A stretch of DNA of 64,000 bases from Salvator merianae (GCA_003586115.2 QVOM02000025.1:80315089-80379088); one strand, 5' to 3'; positions 35,120-46,312 are shown, counted from the stretch's first letter. The notes: generated from the sequence alone by a model not told the origin. Translations and numbers: made by a program.

Positions 35120-35480
35120 CCCCTGATTTCGATCGCCAGTAGACTTTGATATCAAGGTCTACTGACATACTAGCAGGGCCTAATCCAGAACACAGAGGCA
35201 CACAGAATGTCTCCATGTTCCAGTTTACAGGGGGACCCATTTCAGCAGCACACAGTATTGCGCTGCTAAAATGTGTCCCCAAGGGACTCTGAGAAGGTCA
35301 CAGAGGCCAGCTCTGAAACCCACTCAAACTTCACGGCCAGCACAGGGGCTGAACTGGAGCAGTCATTTCCGTGCAGATGGCGTCGTTCCAGCCCAGAGCA
35401 ATTTGTCCCAGCCTTGGAATGGACCACTTTGCTCCAGATCAACTGGAACCTGACTCCAAGAAGTAAGTGCACAAAGGACC
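35120..35480. mobile_element. Group P3 element, left end missing
   Basis: Begins within the P3 hairpin (35137-35164, arms CAGTAGACTTTGAT and inverse, two G-T pairs) and runs through GGGGGACCCATTTCAGCAG, GCTCTGAAACCCACTC and GCCCAGAGCAATTTGTCCC to the right terminus AAGTAAGTGCACAAAGGACC ending 35480. Confidence 0.65.
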
Positions 35481-35529
35481 AATGTTTCCCATCACATCCT
35501 GTACTAACTGAAAACCAAAGGCTGATTTA

Positions 35530-35950
35530 GGCTGTGTCCAGACAGGATGTAAAACCTGGGATTATCCCGCCACCATGTTGGAATTGCCACACATTTCCAT
35601 AGCAGTCCCAACATAGCCCCAGAATATTAGAGTGAAATCCCATAACTACATTATTGAGGGAAAATAAACTCCCAAAACGGGTTTTACCTATAAAGCAAGA
35701 GCACTTACCTTGTCTGAAAGCCTGCTCGCCCAATCCGCCATCTTGGGAACAGTCACTGTGCATGTGCAGGGCCAAACGAGTCCAGAAACAGCAACCATGC
35801 ATGGGTGTACAGCACTGATTGCGCACTTTCAGGTATTTCATACCATCAAAATACCTGGATGTATGAGCTGTGCCATCACAGGAGCAAGCATCCACACAGG
35901 TAAGTACCTCCATTTGCCTTGTGTTTTTACCCAGCTGTCTGGGCCACATG
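35530..35950 (-). mobile_element. Group E repeat
   Basis: Starts GGCTGTGTCCAGACAGG and ends near CTGTCTGGGCCACATG, so the ends are loosely inverted. Shared with the copies at 41112 and 45885: AAAACCTGGGATTATCCC, TGCATGTGCAGGGCC and ATCTTGGGAACAG (inverse of AGATGGCAGC). Flanking triplets differ. Confidence 0.55.
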
Positions 35951-36265
35951 CAATAATTCCAGAAGCACTTTACTTCAGAATATCACTAAATAGCAGTTTA
36001 ATCAAGCAACATCTGAAGGCAGCCTTAGTCAGCAGTGCAGACATGGAAATCTAACTTAAACTGGGTTTTGTTCCAATATGATTTTCTTCTTTGTCTCTTA
36101 AAAAAAAGGTTTAGTCTGGTAGAGGTTTGAGAATAGAAATCAGACGCAAATCTGTAGCATATGACAAGGAGTATTTTCTTTAAGAATTGGGGAGGGAATT
36201 TGAAGGGCAAACAAAGAGCAAAACTTCTGACTGATGCAACATGGGGTTTGTGTCAAAAGATCTTG
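35951..36265. other. Noncoding, nothing recognised
   Basis: Short unique interval. Confidence 0.35.
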
Positions 36266-36405
36266 GCTGTGGTCACACCTCATGTTTTTTGGAGACTGAG
36301 GCCAGCTTAAGTCCTCAGAAAACAGATGCTAAATTGTGTTACGGTTTTTCCGAGGACTTTCCTGATTAGAATGGGATTATCCTACATTCAGATAATCCTA
36401 ACTCT
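36266..36405. repeat. Group F repeat, left part (resumes at 37071)
   Basis: GTCACACCTCATGTTTTTTG, TTTTTCCGAGGACTTTCCTG and GATAATCC blocks match 8367-8520. The repeat resumes at 37071 with GAGTTCATTTCAGCAAGAAA then CGGACCCA, proving the intervening 665 bp is an insertion. Confidence 0.65.
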
Positions 36406-37070
36406 GGGCCTGTTCACACTACAGCGGTAGTCCGTTTGCTGGAACGGACCATTCGCACTCCCGCAGGCACGCGCCTCACCCGATCTGAACCACGCTTCTC
36501 CCGATCCGAACCTGATGTTGGATAAGGCAAGACAAGTAATTACTTGTCTTCATTCCGACTTGCACGATCGAGCGAAGATCGGGCAAGGTGCTTTCGCCCT
36601 CCCTTCGTCCCGCGGTTCCCGTCCGTCGTTCTGACGTCGCTGGATGTAGACAGCTCTCGCATGCGCCGTTCCTCGCTATGAAGACGCCCACCCACTTCGG
36701 AGTGTACTTCGTAAGCGAGGACAAAGTTGCATCCGGTGTTCGCCGTCTCTGTGATGGTTACGGAATCCAGCCCCTTCCGCATATCGCTAAATGCGAAGTC
36801 GGCTCCGCAGCTTCGGAGCATCACGGCGGAAATGACGCCGCCAGGACAGAGCGCTCCGCCAATGGGGAGCACCGGAGGGGGGAACGTCCGGCCGCCGGCG
36901 AAGGCGCGGAAACGAACTTGGTGTCGAAGCATTCTCACTGACGCGGCAGCCGGCTACCTTCAGGTACGGTCTACCGCAGACTAGTGCGAATGTGAGGAAC
37001 CTCTCCTCATCTGCACCGGCCTGAAGCATGCTAATTGGAACGTTCTGCTGACCTAAGTGCGAACAGGCCC
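36406..37070. mobile_element. Group P4 CpG-rich element, TCT duplication
   Basis: Left terminus GGGCCTGTTCACACTACAGC; right terminus CTAAGTGCGAACAGGCCC. TCT flanks both ends (36403-36405, 37071-37073) and the insertion splits an F repeat. A perfect 22-bp palindrome lies at 36529-36550 (arms AAGACAAGTAA). The CpG density is far above the surroundings, so it has had little time for methylation decay or is kept in an unmethylated state. No transposase; open frames across it reflect composition. Confidence 0.85.
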
Positions 37071-37570
37071 TCTGAGTTCATTTCAGCAAGAAACGGACCC
37101 AGCCAGGCTGCCTCCTGCCACCCTCCCAATTTTCCTCGCTGCCCCAGCTGACTCCCTCCCCACACCCTGCCCTCTGTCCCCCACCACTACCCCGAGCTCC
37201 GTCACTTCCTACCCCCCCTGCCCCAACCTACCCATTATCACTAAAGAGCAACTAGGCTGGAGGAAGCCCAAAACATCCTCACCCCCCTGTCCATCCCAGG
37301 GATGGACTAAAACATAAAAATGGGACCACAGCCCTTAACTTTCAGTGCTTCCCCTAGAAATCCCTATGCATCCTGGCCTCTAGTGTGAAATGCGAGAAAC
37401 TGCACTGTTCTTAAACATCACAAAGCCACTACAGTTATTCTTAATTCCCGCACATAAAGTAAGTGAGGAAGGCTTCCAGGGATAAGCATGTTAAAAATTG
37501 TCACGAACAATATACCCATCATGCTAGGAGCTTAAAGTGGCCTTACACATGGTTAGGATAAACGAAAGTA
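37071..37570. other. F repeat right part then C-rich unique DNA
   Basis: 37071-37105 continues the F repeat. 37106-37310 is a C-rich CCCTCCCC-type stretch on the plus strand. 37311-37570 is unremarkable. Confidence 0.45.
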
Positions 37571-37830
37571 AGGCTGCATCCACCCACAGTAAAAACAACA
37601 GCAGAACAGTGCAAAAGTGGTATGGGTAATACCTGCTGCATGCTAATGTTTCCATCTGACCTCTAATCCTGTTAAAGGTCAGAAAATCTACTTCCAATAT
37701 CCAGTTTCTTGCCTTTAATGTGGATTAGAGGCGGGATGGGAACACTAGCTACTACACACGCTTCCACCCCAAACCGCTTTTGAACTGCTTTGTAAGATGC
37801 GTGGATGCCGCCTGGTTGTCTGAATATCAG
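37571..37830. repeat. Possible G-related inverted-repeat element
   Basis: Ends AAGGCTGCATCCACCCACAG and GCGTGGATGCCGCCT are inverted. It contains CCTCTAATCC...GGATTAGAGGCGGGATGGGA, also inverted. No flanking duplication is clear. Confidence 0.45.
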
Positions 37831-38425
37831 CCTGCAAACTTCATGGATGTGTTCAGACACCAAATCTGATCTCTGTGCCTCCCATCAGATAATCTACCCT
37901 GCAACACACTGGATCTGTAGACCACCTGAAGTCCAATGCTTCCTATTGCAGAGAGTAAGCAATGAGCGCAACCGACATGCCGTGATGAAACCTTTGTACA
38001 CATAAACTGAATCCCAAACACCATGGGCTTGGAGCTAATCATCCACAAACATCTTCAACGTACCATTTAGCTGTAAGTCCCACAAGACCTGATTGAGTGC
38101 CGTCCTCCGTCTGGCTCTCTTCTACTTATCTGAGGCAGTGGGCCTGAGGGTTTAGCGGCCTGATTTTGATTCCACCTACAAAAGCAAAACTCAGAAGTGA
38201 AATAGCTTAGCTTAGAGACCACCAGGATGGGGAGTTTTTTCACATGGACCGATTTGAGGTGGCTGGCATGACCTTTGAACCCATACATATCCTTTTTAGG
38301 TGGCTGCCATGACCTTCCAAAAAACCATTCCCTCCATGAAACATTCCACTGATTTCAGCAATGACAGAAAAAGAAGTATTTGCATTTACATCCTTTCGTT
38401 TCCTTTCCTTACCCAAATAGTTATA
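37831..38425. other. Noncoding, nothing recognised
   Basis: No repeat or gene is assigned. Confidence 0.35.
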
Positions 38426-38598
38426 GGCCCTTTCTGCAACTAGGCCTTCTTCTGGATTATATTCTAGAATAGGGGTCTACAGTAGCATGCCAGTGCAGAC
38501 TATGGCAGGTGGGGCCTGTCATAATCAGCACCAGCATGCAGACGGCAGGTTACTATTCCAATATATAATCCAGAAGAAAGCCCAGGGCAGAAAGGGCC
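38426..38598. mobile_element. Group P1 palindromic MITE
   Basis: Left GGCCCTTTCTGCAACTAGGC then CTTCTTCTGGATTATATTC; right TATATAATCCAGAAGAAAGC then GGGCAGAAAGGGCC. Flanks ATA and TAA do not match exactly. Internal GGGTCTACAGTAGCATGCC and inverse. Confidence 0.8.
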
Positions 38599-38658
38599 TA
38601 AGTCTTAACCACCTCTTTCCGTCACACCATCAAAATAATTCTGTCAGGTTAAAAAACG

Positions 38659-39420
38659 AGGCTGCATTCACACACAGCAAGAAAAGCGCCTCCACAATAC
38701 CTTAAAGAGGACAGCATGTGACCTTCACGTTCTCATCCCATCTCTAATCCATCTTTTCTAACCTAGAATGTTCATGAGAGGGGAGAGGAGCAGACTGACA
38801 AGTGAAGGATCCCACCTGGCGTCTTTCTCTCAGCTGTCTTCAAACCACTTTTTTAAAAAATTCTATGGGCCTGCTCGCATTTAGCAAGTGGAACGTTCCA
38901 GGTCACTCACTGGAATGGAGCATTCGCACCTGTAAACAGCCCCAGCTGACTAGAAACTCACCAAAGCCCACCTGATGCTCCCCAGCTGTAGTCAAGAAAA
39001 TTGTAATCTCCAAGCCGACTAGCATGATCAGGTAAGGATCAGGAAAGGAGCATTCAGACCACTTCCTGGTTTGGAAGGGTGATGGGGCAGGGACTCCATG
39101 GCCACACAGGTGCCATCAGATGGTTCGAACCCAGGTTCAGGCTTTGGGGTCTGGACCCTGGTGGCCGTTCCAGACACAAGTCCGGACCCTGGAAGCCATT
39201 CTGGACACATGTCCGGAAACAGCTCCTCTGGATCCGGACGCAGCAACCTAACTAGTGCTCCCTCATTCACACTGCTTCCCCAGCTGGTCGGCTTGTGAAG
39301 TGTTCCACTGCTGACACGTGGAAACACTCCTCACCATACCTGATCCTGGCCGGCCTGATCCCTGCTAATTAGAATGTTTTACTGTCATAAGTGCGAACAG
39401 GTCCTATGTGAATGCAGCCT
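38659..39420. mobile_element. Group G element split by a P5 insertion
   Basis: Left end AGGCTGCATTCACACACAGC; right end TGTGAATGCAGCCT (39405-39420). Interior: CTTAAAGAGGACAG, CCATCTCTAATCCATC, CTAGAATGTTCATGAGAGG. The 538-bp P5 element at 38867-39404 interrupts it with a TAT duplication. Outer flanks ACG and AAG agree at 2 of 3. Confidence 0.7.
38867..39404. mobile_element. Group P5 element with TAT duplication
   Basis: Left terminus GGGCCTGCTCGCATTTAGC; right terminus CATAAGTGCGAACAGGTCC. TAT lies immediately outside both ends (38864-38866, 39405-39407). Subterminal GTGGAACGTTCC is near-palindromic. Blocks at 39010-39300 match 930-1600, for example GGTTCAGGCTTTGGGGTCTG and ACAAGTCCGGACCCTGG, with TCCGGAC/GTCCGGA words repeated. 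Confidence 0.85.
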
Positions 39421-41111
39421 AAGGGCCTAGCGCAATCATTTTGTTATCATTTTCACAGGGACAGATGAAAACTTTTCATTCTATTATCATTATCTTTTTT
39501 TAACCGTCATTCTGGAATATATAGGTTCTGCTTTTAACCACTCTTAACATGTAATTTCCTTCTCATTGCAAGCAGCTCTTCAGTGTCTGTGTGTGCACAA
39601 TTGCACAATTCCAGGGGGAGGAACGGAAAGTGTTTTATTTATCCTATGGTCCAATCAAGGAATACGTGCAGGTGGTTTGCAGTTATGAGGCCAAGAGAGA
39701 AATTGAGCAGTAATCCATTAACAGGGATTAGTGTGGTAAAATTTGGATGGGAAAAAAATGACCAATGAACTGTCAGATCACAGTTGCAGCCTATAGGGAA
39801 AGGGCGGGGTCAAAAGACCAACTGCCATTTCCGGAACAGAACGTGAAGGTATGATGAATGAACCTGCCTTTCCCACTGTCCTGTGCAGTGGCATAGGTTT
39901 TGAAGTGACCCAAAAGCATGAAGATACTGTGGAAAACCACAAAATACATGCCATTTAGTATAAAATATACCATGTCACTAAAGCAAAAATAAACGTTTTA
40001 AGTTACAAATGCAGATTTACGGGTTTTGGCAAAGCCACATATAAAGTAAACAGTGCATAGAGTGGCAGGGTGCAGCAACCAATGAGAGAGAGGGATGGAG
40101 GTGACCCCGTTTCTTCCGTAAGATGCGGCAGGGCAATCTGTTGTGCATTCAGGCCTAAAGAGCATAGAGTGTGGCAGGGTAAAAGAACAGAAGTGCAATG
40201 AAGTGTTAACATCGTACTTTGGGGATTAAACAGCAACTGAAATGGAGCTGAGAAAACAGCTCTATAATTCACCTGTGTGTCACTAGGTAGATTTGAAGTT
40301 CTCCTCTCAGCCCAACCTTCTGACAAAGAATTGTCTCCATAGTCACCAAATCAAAGCCAACTTAGGAACCGATGGGAACCTATGTTGATTGGCATTTGTG
40401 AATTGTTATGTGTGAGCCTGTCGGAGAGGATGGCATCTGAAAAGTTGGTAAAGGTCATCCACAGGCTGCAAAAAAAATAGTCATCCCTGTGTAGCATTTT
40501 GCAATCTTGCTTTTATTATTTTTTATTTGTTGCATTTAATCGTACTTCTGATACATAGGCATGGCCAGATAGTGCTCCTGCAGATAATTCTGAACTTCAG
40601 TTCCCATGAGTCCCAGCAGATACAGCAGATATACCTATGCCTTGAGGGAGGCCATTTAACCACCCCTTCTTATTTTATTTCTTATTTTTACCTCACCCTT
40701 CCAACCCCAGGAACCTCAAGGCAACTAGCAAAGAAAGCGTAAATGAAGACCATGAAAGCAATTCAAAATACTCATAAAGATAAATATAAAAACAAAGCAA
40801 ATATTGTTTCAAAAGGACCATTTGCACCAAAAAGTGAGATTTCTATAAACCATAATGCTAAAAAAGAACACTGCTGTTGGTTTGTTTTGTGGTTACAACA
40901 GAAGTTTTAGATTCTTATTTGCATCATTGCAGATATTCATTAATATGAAATATTTTGATTAGCCTGTTAGTATTTCTATGGTTACTGAAGTCAAGATATG
41001 CCTTGTACTGTAACTGATCATATAAATTCTTCAGTGCCATGACCACAACGAAAACTGTTTACCATAGAAAACTGGGGAGCCTATTAACAGTTGCCAGTCA
41101 CAGTGAAACTT
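39421..41111. other. Unique DNA with two minor repeat fragments
   Basis: 40575-40630 (CTCCTGCAGATAATTCTGAA then CTTCAGTTCCCATGAG) is a fragment of the common hAT-type repeat. 40665-40740 (TATTTCTTATTTTTACCTCA) looks like an antisense LINE 3' end. Elsewhere nothing is recognised. Confidence 0.4.
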
Positions 41112-41572
41112 CAGTCACCTTCAGACGGTGGCCGAAAATCCTGCAGTTGAGCAATATTCTGGAATACTGACCAGCCAAAAAGAGGGAGCAAGAAAAGGAC
41201 TTAACTGTCTGGACTCCATGCTCCCGCTATCAGCACGCCACATATATCCCAGTATTTGAAGGCTGAAATATCCAAAAGTGCGCAATTGCTGACCTTGTGC
41301 ATGTGCAGCCGCCATTTTTGGGCCCTGCACATGCACAGTGGACATCTCCAAGATGGCAGCTCCTAAGAGCAGCATCCAGACAGGTAAGTTAATATCACTA
41401 TGGTGGGAAAAAGCAGGTGGAGAGTCTTTTTTCCTGCTACAGCAATACCGCAGGATATAGCTCCTATAGCCACTAGATCCAGGGGCTACGTTGGAATCGC
41501 CTCAGACATGTCTGGCAATCCCAACATACCTCCGGGATACTACCAGGTTTTACAACCTGTCTGGATGCAGAC
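41112..41572 (+). mobile_element. Group E repeat
   Basis: Right end GGTTTTACAACCTGTCTGGA then TGCAGAC is well defined; the left end is diffuse. It includes GCACATGCACAGTGGACATC, CCAAGATGGCAGCTCC, CATCCAGACAGGTAAGTTAA, CTACGTTGGAATCGCC and GGCAATCCCAACATACC, shared in order with the other E copies. Confidence 0.55.
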
Positions 41573-41870
41573 TTTTTTACGCTTCTTTAATTTAAACTTT
41601 CAAATATTTCAGGGCATATGAGTTCTCACTCCTGACGTTGACAAACATCTGCATCACAGCCCTTCAGAGTAGAAGATACTTCCTAGAAATCCTGCTATAT
41701 TGCAATCTCTTACAGCAGTGCACATTTCTTTTTGGACAACTGGTTGTTCTGTTTTAAATTGGAATCTTCAAAAAGATGTCCCAGTATCTTGGAAACAGCC
41801 CGAGTGGCCATCTAGTGGGAAAGAGGGAAACTACCTGGGATATCTTGAGAAAAACCTATTTTTAGAGATG
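41573..41870. other. Noncoding, nothing recognised
   Basis: Short unique interval. Confidence 0.35.
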
Positions 41871-42318
41871 AAGTCAAACAAAAGGAGTAATTATCCCTCT
41901 TTAGGGATAATAAAGTCAAACAAAAGAAGTAATTATCCCTCTTTACTCTGCCTTGGTCAGACCTCATATGAAGTACTGAGTCCAGTTCTGGGCATCCCAA
42001 TTTAAAAAAGACATTGACAAACTGGAGCAAGTGCAGAGGAGGGCTACCAAAATGGTGAGTGGTCTGCAAACCATGTCCTACGGGGAACGGTTAAAGGATC
42101 TAGGAATGTTTAGCCTGCAGAAAAGAAGACTGAGAGGAGACATGATAGCTGTTTTCAAGAATCTGAAGGGCTGTCACAGTGCAGAGGGATTGGCCCTATT
42201 CACACTTACACAAGAAGGAAGGACTAGAAACAAAGGGATGAAACTTCAAGGGAGTAGATACAGACTAGATATTAGCAAAGACTTTCTGACAGTAAGGGCG
42301 ATCGGTCAATGGAATAGG
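41871..42318 (+). mobile_element. CR1 LINE fragment lacking its 3' end, with 5' tandem duplication
   Basis: The frame starting at 42031 reads [34 protein letters not shown] and [15 protein letters not shown], the same subfamily as 15846-16394. Homology stops abruptly at 42318, before the LPWEVV segment, so the 3' part is missing. A 33-bp unit (AAGTCAAACAAAAGGAGTAA then TTATCCCTCTTTA) occurs at 41871-41903 and 41913-41945 with one mismatch. Confidence 0.88.
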
Positions 42319-43007
42319 TAGAAAGTTTTATATTCTTTCCTTTGTCTTTATTGAGGGCAAATGTTTCAATACAGAAAATTAATTTGTGTGTGCATGTTAA
42401 TAGATACTGTCCTTTTTTTGGATCCTTAAATGAAGAGTCATTATAGGGATGTACAAAATGGGTGTTTTGAAACATTCGAAACAGCCACTCACAATGAAAC
42501 AAGAGCTTGGTCTTTGGCATACTGGTGCATCTTTACTGAACCCTTCAGATGGGGTTTGGACTCTCCTCCATACCCTCCAGCTCTGTGGTTGCAGCCAAAA
42601 CTAAGATATTACATCTTGTGTGATGACATAATTGCAAGATGGCTGTCATATTTGGGCCTTTTGGACCTTTCTAAAGCCAGCTGTAGAAATAACACTTGGA
42701 CTTATGCAGTGTCCTCTGGTCTGCTTCAGTCTTTCTCAGCTGCCCTCACATCTAATTACAACTTCATCATGTTTTTCTACCTCTTTTCTTTCTGGGCAAA
42801 TATAACTTGAGCAAAGACTCAAGGGACTCAATCTGTTCCTTGGGTGACAGGAGTTGGAGGGAATTGAAAACCACTTCTTGACCTCCCTGTTGTCAAAATT
42901 TCCCTGCCAAAATTCCTGCTCAGTCTCCCAGTTTTCTGGCTCCATTTACAAGCTCTCAAGACCAACCTTCCTCACTTAATTGGTCTTCCTGCTCACAATC
43001 GAGCAAT
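42319..43007. other. Noncoding with an H2 end remnant
   Basis: 42444-42485 (TAGGGATGTACAAAATGGG) is a single H2-like terminus without a partner. The rest, including an open segment at 42430-42810, shows no recognised family. Confidence 0.35.
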
Positions 43008-43370
43008 GGGCCTGTCTGCAATTACCAGTAATCCAGTAGAGTGTGAGGCAGTGGAACAGAGAGATCTTGCCCTCTGCTGACAGCTTCATCCACACTGGAC
43101 AGAGCATATACCGAATTATGCAGCCCAAAATGTATGCCTACTCCATTATAGTGGTAGATCTTTTTAAAAAGGGAACATGCCTCCATGGGCTAGTTTAGCA
43201 GGAGGACCCTTTTGGGTGATGCACAAAATTGTGCTGCCAAAATGAGTCCCCCAGGGACTCGAAATCTAGTAACTTTAATTCCTAGCCATTGGAGAACATG
43301 GAGGCTGGCTCCAAAGATCACGCAGTCTTTGGACTGGCACAGCAACTGTCCCAGCCACTCATTCTCTCCC
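43008..43370. mobile_element. Group P3 element, right end lost
   Basis: Left terminus GGGCCTGTCTGCAATTACC after AAT. P3 blocks: AGTAATCCAGTAG, GGCTAGTTTAGCAGGAGGAC, TGGGTGATGCACAAAATTGT, AAATGAGTCCCCCAGGGACT, TTTAATTCCTAGCCA. Confidence 0.6.
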
Positions 43371-43798
43371 TGGAATTAACTATTGACATTTCCTGGGTCA
43401 AAATATGGTGGGCAGATGTCTGATAAATCCTGAACAAAATGCCAGGAGCTCATAGGTCTTGCTCATGAAGAAGCACAGCTAGGTTCCTTACAAGAACGTT
43501 TCCCCAACTCCAAGATTTTGAGTGTCTCCTACATCTAGTAGCGCAGGGAATATACCATGTGGCTTAACACAAAGAGAAGGAACTTTGTCTGCCAGCCAGA
43601 TACTTGATGTTTTAAAAATATCTCTGCTTTAAGCAAGGTAGAGAAGAGAGATGACATTCCAACATCTCCCCACTCAAGATGATGACTCTTAACACCGTCC
43701 CAGGACAATTGTCATGTTGGTTATACTTTTGGTATCCAGGGGCTGCTCCTTATATTGGCCTGTTGATTAGCATGCTAGCATGCAAGAGTCCAAACAAT
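43371..43798. other. Noncoding, nothing recognised
   Basis: Unique interval before the P4 copy. Confidence 0.35.
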
Positions 43799-44370
43799 GG
43801 GCCTGTTTGCACTACAGCGGTGGAACGTTCTTGTCCGTTCACTGGAACAGAGCTTTCGCACTGCCGTGGGCACGCGCCTCACCCGATCCCAACCACTTCG
43901 TACCCGATTCGTACCTGATCCTGGGTAAGACAAGTAAAAGCTTGTCTTCCTTCCGACCTGCACGATGGAGTGAAGATCGGGCACGGTGCTTTCGCAGTCC
44001 CGACCGCGTTTGCAATGACGGCCGGGCGTGGCTGGCGCGGCTGCTCATGCGTGGTACAAAGCTTCACACCTGGGTGCGAAGCTTCACACCCGGGATAGCC
44101 CTTTGGGCATGGCAGCCTAGCTGCCATTACGAAGCCGGCTCTGTAACAAGCCCTCTGGTTACGAAGCGGAGCTCGATGGTACGAAGCGGAGCTCGATGGT
44201 ACGGAGTGCGGTACGGAACTAGCGGCTGCCATTCGCACTGTTCCCTCTGCTGGTCGGCTTCGGGTCCGTTCCTCTGGCTGGGAGTGCGAATGGCAGCCAG
44301 CGTTCTCCAACCCCTCCGGTCCGAAGCCAACTACTGGGAACGGTCTACCGAGCTCAGTGCGAAAAGGCCC
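43799..44370. mobile_element. Group P4 CpG-rich element with internal 20-bp tandem units
   Basis: Left terminus GGGCCTGTTTGCACTACAGC, right terminus CTCAGTGCGAAAAGGCCC. Flanks AAT and ACT agree at 2 of 3. The left 200 bp matches 36406-36600 (CACGCGCCTCACCCGATC, GACAAGTA...CTTGTCTT palindrome at 43927-43948). Two 20-bp tandem duplications occur: 44059-44098 (unit AAGCTTCACACCTGGGTGCG, partial second copy) and 44161-44200 (perfect, unit ACGAAGCGGAGCTCGATGGT). Confidence 0.75.
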
Positions 44371-45884
44371 ACTAAGCTGCAATGTTTTTAACTGCTATGT
44401 TTTTTAAAAACTCAGGAGACTGCATCTGAGGTGGGCCTAAATTGAGCTAAAACGCATTTGGCAATAACTGGCAACCATTCTGGCAACAGTTGGCTGCAAA
44501 TTAGAAGCCTGACAACCTGGTAACAACTAACAACATTTTTTGGTAACAACTGGCTACATACTGCAAGTTTTGCAATTACAGGCAACATCTTTGCCTACAA
44601 TTTTGGTAGCAAATATTATCTATCAGAAACTAGTTCCTTTTGGATGTTATTGGCAGAATTTCTTTTCTGCTATATATCGTACATTGTGTACTGTTGATTC
44701 AACACATATACATGGCTTATAATTTTAAACAATGGTTAGAATATCTTATATTCAGCGTTATTTGTAAGTATATGCAGTGGTAAGAATAAATATACAGTTT
44801 TGGATTAAATAATATATTTATTTGAAAGGGAATCCTGTTTTTGGCCCATTATCTGTTTGGATGATAGGCCTAAGTTTCAGCTCTCAATGACAGCTGGGCA
44901 CATCAGTTTGGCTCACACTGGCCTACTTTGCATTGAGATCTTAAATCAACAGGACAGGATCACATCATAGTGGGAAATCCCAGTTTGAAGTTAATGCATC
45001 CTGATAGTATCAGTGGCCACAGGGTGGATGTGGGGTCAAGTAAATTTCTCACATTGGTTGGTTCTCCTGGCCCTGAAGATGAAAATCCATGGATGTCTGA
45101 ACATGGTCACAAACTTATGAGGACTCAGACTGCATCACCATTACTCAGCAAAGGCACCATTACTCAGCAAAGGCACCTCAGGGTTGCCAATCTTTGGGCA
45201 TTACTGCAATGAGCAAGACACCAGACCTGCAAGCAAACTAGGAGCCTGCCTTCCACAAGGGCAGGGCCTCCCTTAGATGATAACAACATGTGAAAGGGAG
45301 CCTCCTAGTACACTTGCTGTTCTGGTATACTGGCCAGTGCAGAATTCCCTTTATTTCTGTAATGGAGACTGGACTCCTTTGCTGTGCAATGGAGATGCAA
45401 CCTCTTTTACTTTCAACCTTTTTTAAAGGAGCTGTTTGTCTGAAGCTGTCCATGGGCCGCAACTGACTTCTTATGCCTGCTGGACCTGCCTGTGAGTGAC
45501 AGATGGTCTCCCAGTCCATCACAAATGAAGGTCTTATCACATGATCCCTTGACTTTCAGCTGTACTGCTCTGGCTTGAGCCATTCATATCTTATTCATGC
45601 CAGTGACAATGCCGCTGGCTTTTTTGCTGCTGGTTACAACCATTCCTAATGGGACAGTTGCAGTCAAATTTATCTAAACCTAATCCAACCCAAGATCTGC
45701 ACCTGTAACTGTACTGTAGTGTCTGGCTGGACATATTTGGAGTACAGCATGATTCAAAGGTAGAGCATAGACTAATTCAGCAAGACCATTTTCATGAAAC
45801 CAAACTTAAACGATTTTTCTGGGTTTCTGAAGGAAGGCATTCGATGGAATCAGAGACAATAAGAGACAATTTAGCAACTAGAAG
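44371..45884. other. Noncoding, nothing firmly assigned
   Basis: 44400-44600 repeats a loose GGCAACA/TGGTAACAACT motif. 45120-45185 has a short duplicated CATTACTCAGCAAAGGCACC. 45230-45560 shares words with P3 interiors but has no ends. Confidence 0.35.
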
Positions 45885-46312
45885 CCTGGGTGTGATCCAG
45901 GCATCAGGATTGAATTTCCCACTACGTTATGAAAAAATTCTAGCCAGCTCCAGAAGCCAGCTGAATATTGCAACAGCAAGCAATATTCTGGAGAAAAGAC
46001 CCTCCAGAATACTCGCTTGTTGCTTAGACAGTGTGGGAGCTTGCACTGTCTGTGCACATTTTAATGATATACACATCTGGGTATTTCACCACCACATATG
46101 CACGGTGGCCCCAGCAAAGATGGCAGCTACGTCCAGAAGGTAAGTGATAGCACTAATTCGGAAAAAGCCACCACAAGAGTTGGGTTTTCCTGCAATAGGC
46201 TGTCATGTGTTTTAGGGGGGCTATATTGGAGTTTGGTGGGGTTAGCACTGATAGGTGTGGCAATCCCACCATAGCGCTATATTTCCCCAATCCGGACGGG
46301 GAGTGATTCTGG
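45885..46312 (+). mobile_element. Group E repeat
   Basis: Shares ATATGCACGGTGGCCCCAGC, AAAGATGGCAGCTACGTCCA, GAAGGTAAGTGATAGCACTA, GTGTGGCAATCCCACC with the E copies. The internal CAATATTCTGGAG...CTCCAGAATA inverted pair lies near 45984-46012. Ends are diffuse. Confidence 0.5.

Noticed and set aside
34960..35149. Lys/Glu/Arg-rich open frames
   Set aside because: Translations of the (GAAA)n/(GGAA)n microsatellite.
43780..44391. Plus-strand 203-codon open frame
   Set aside because: It coincides with the P4 element from end to end; composition explains it, and a sister P4 copy does not preserve the frame.
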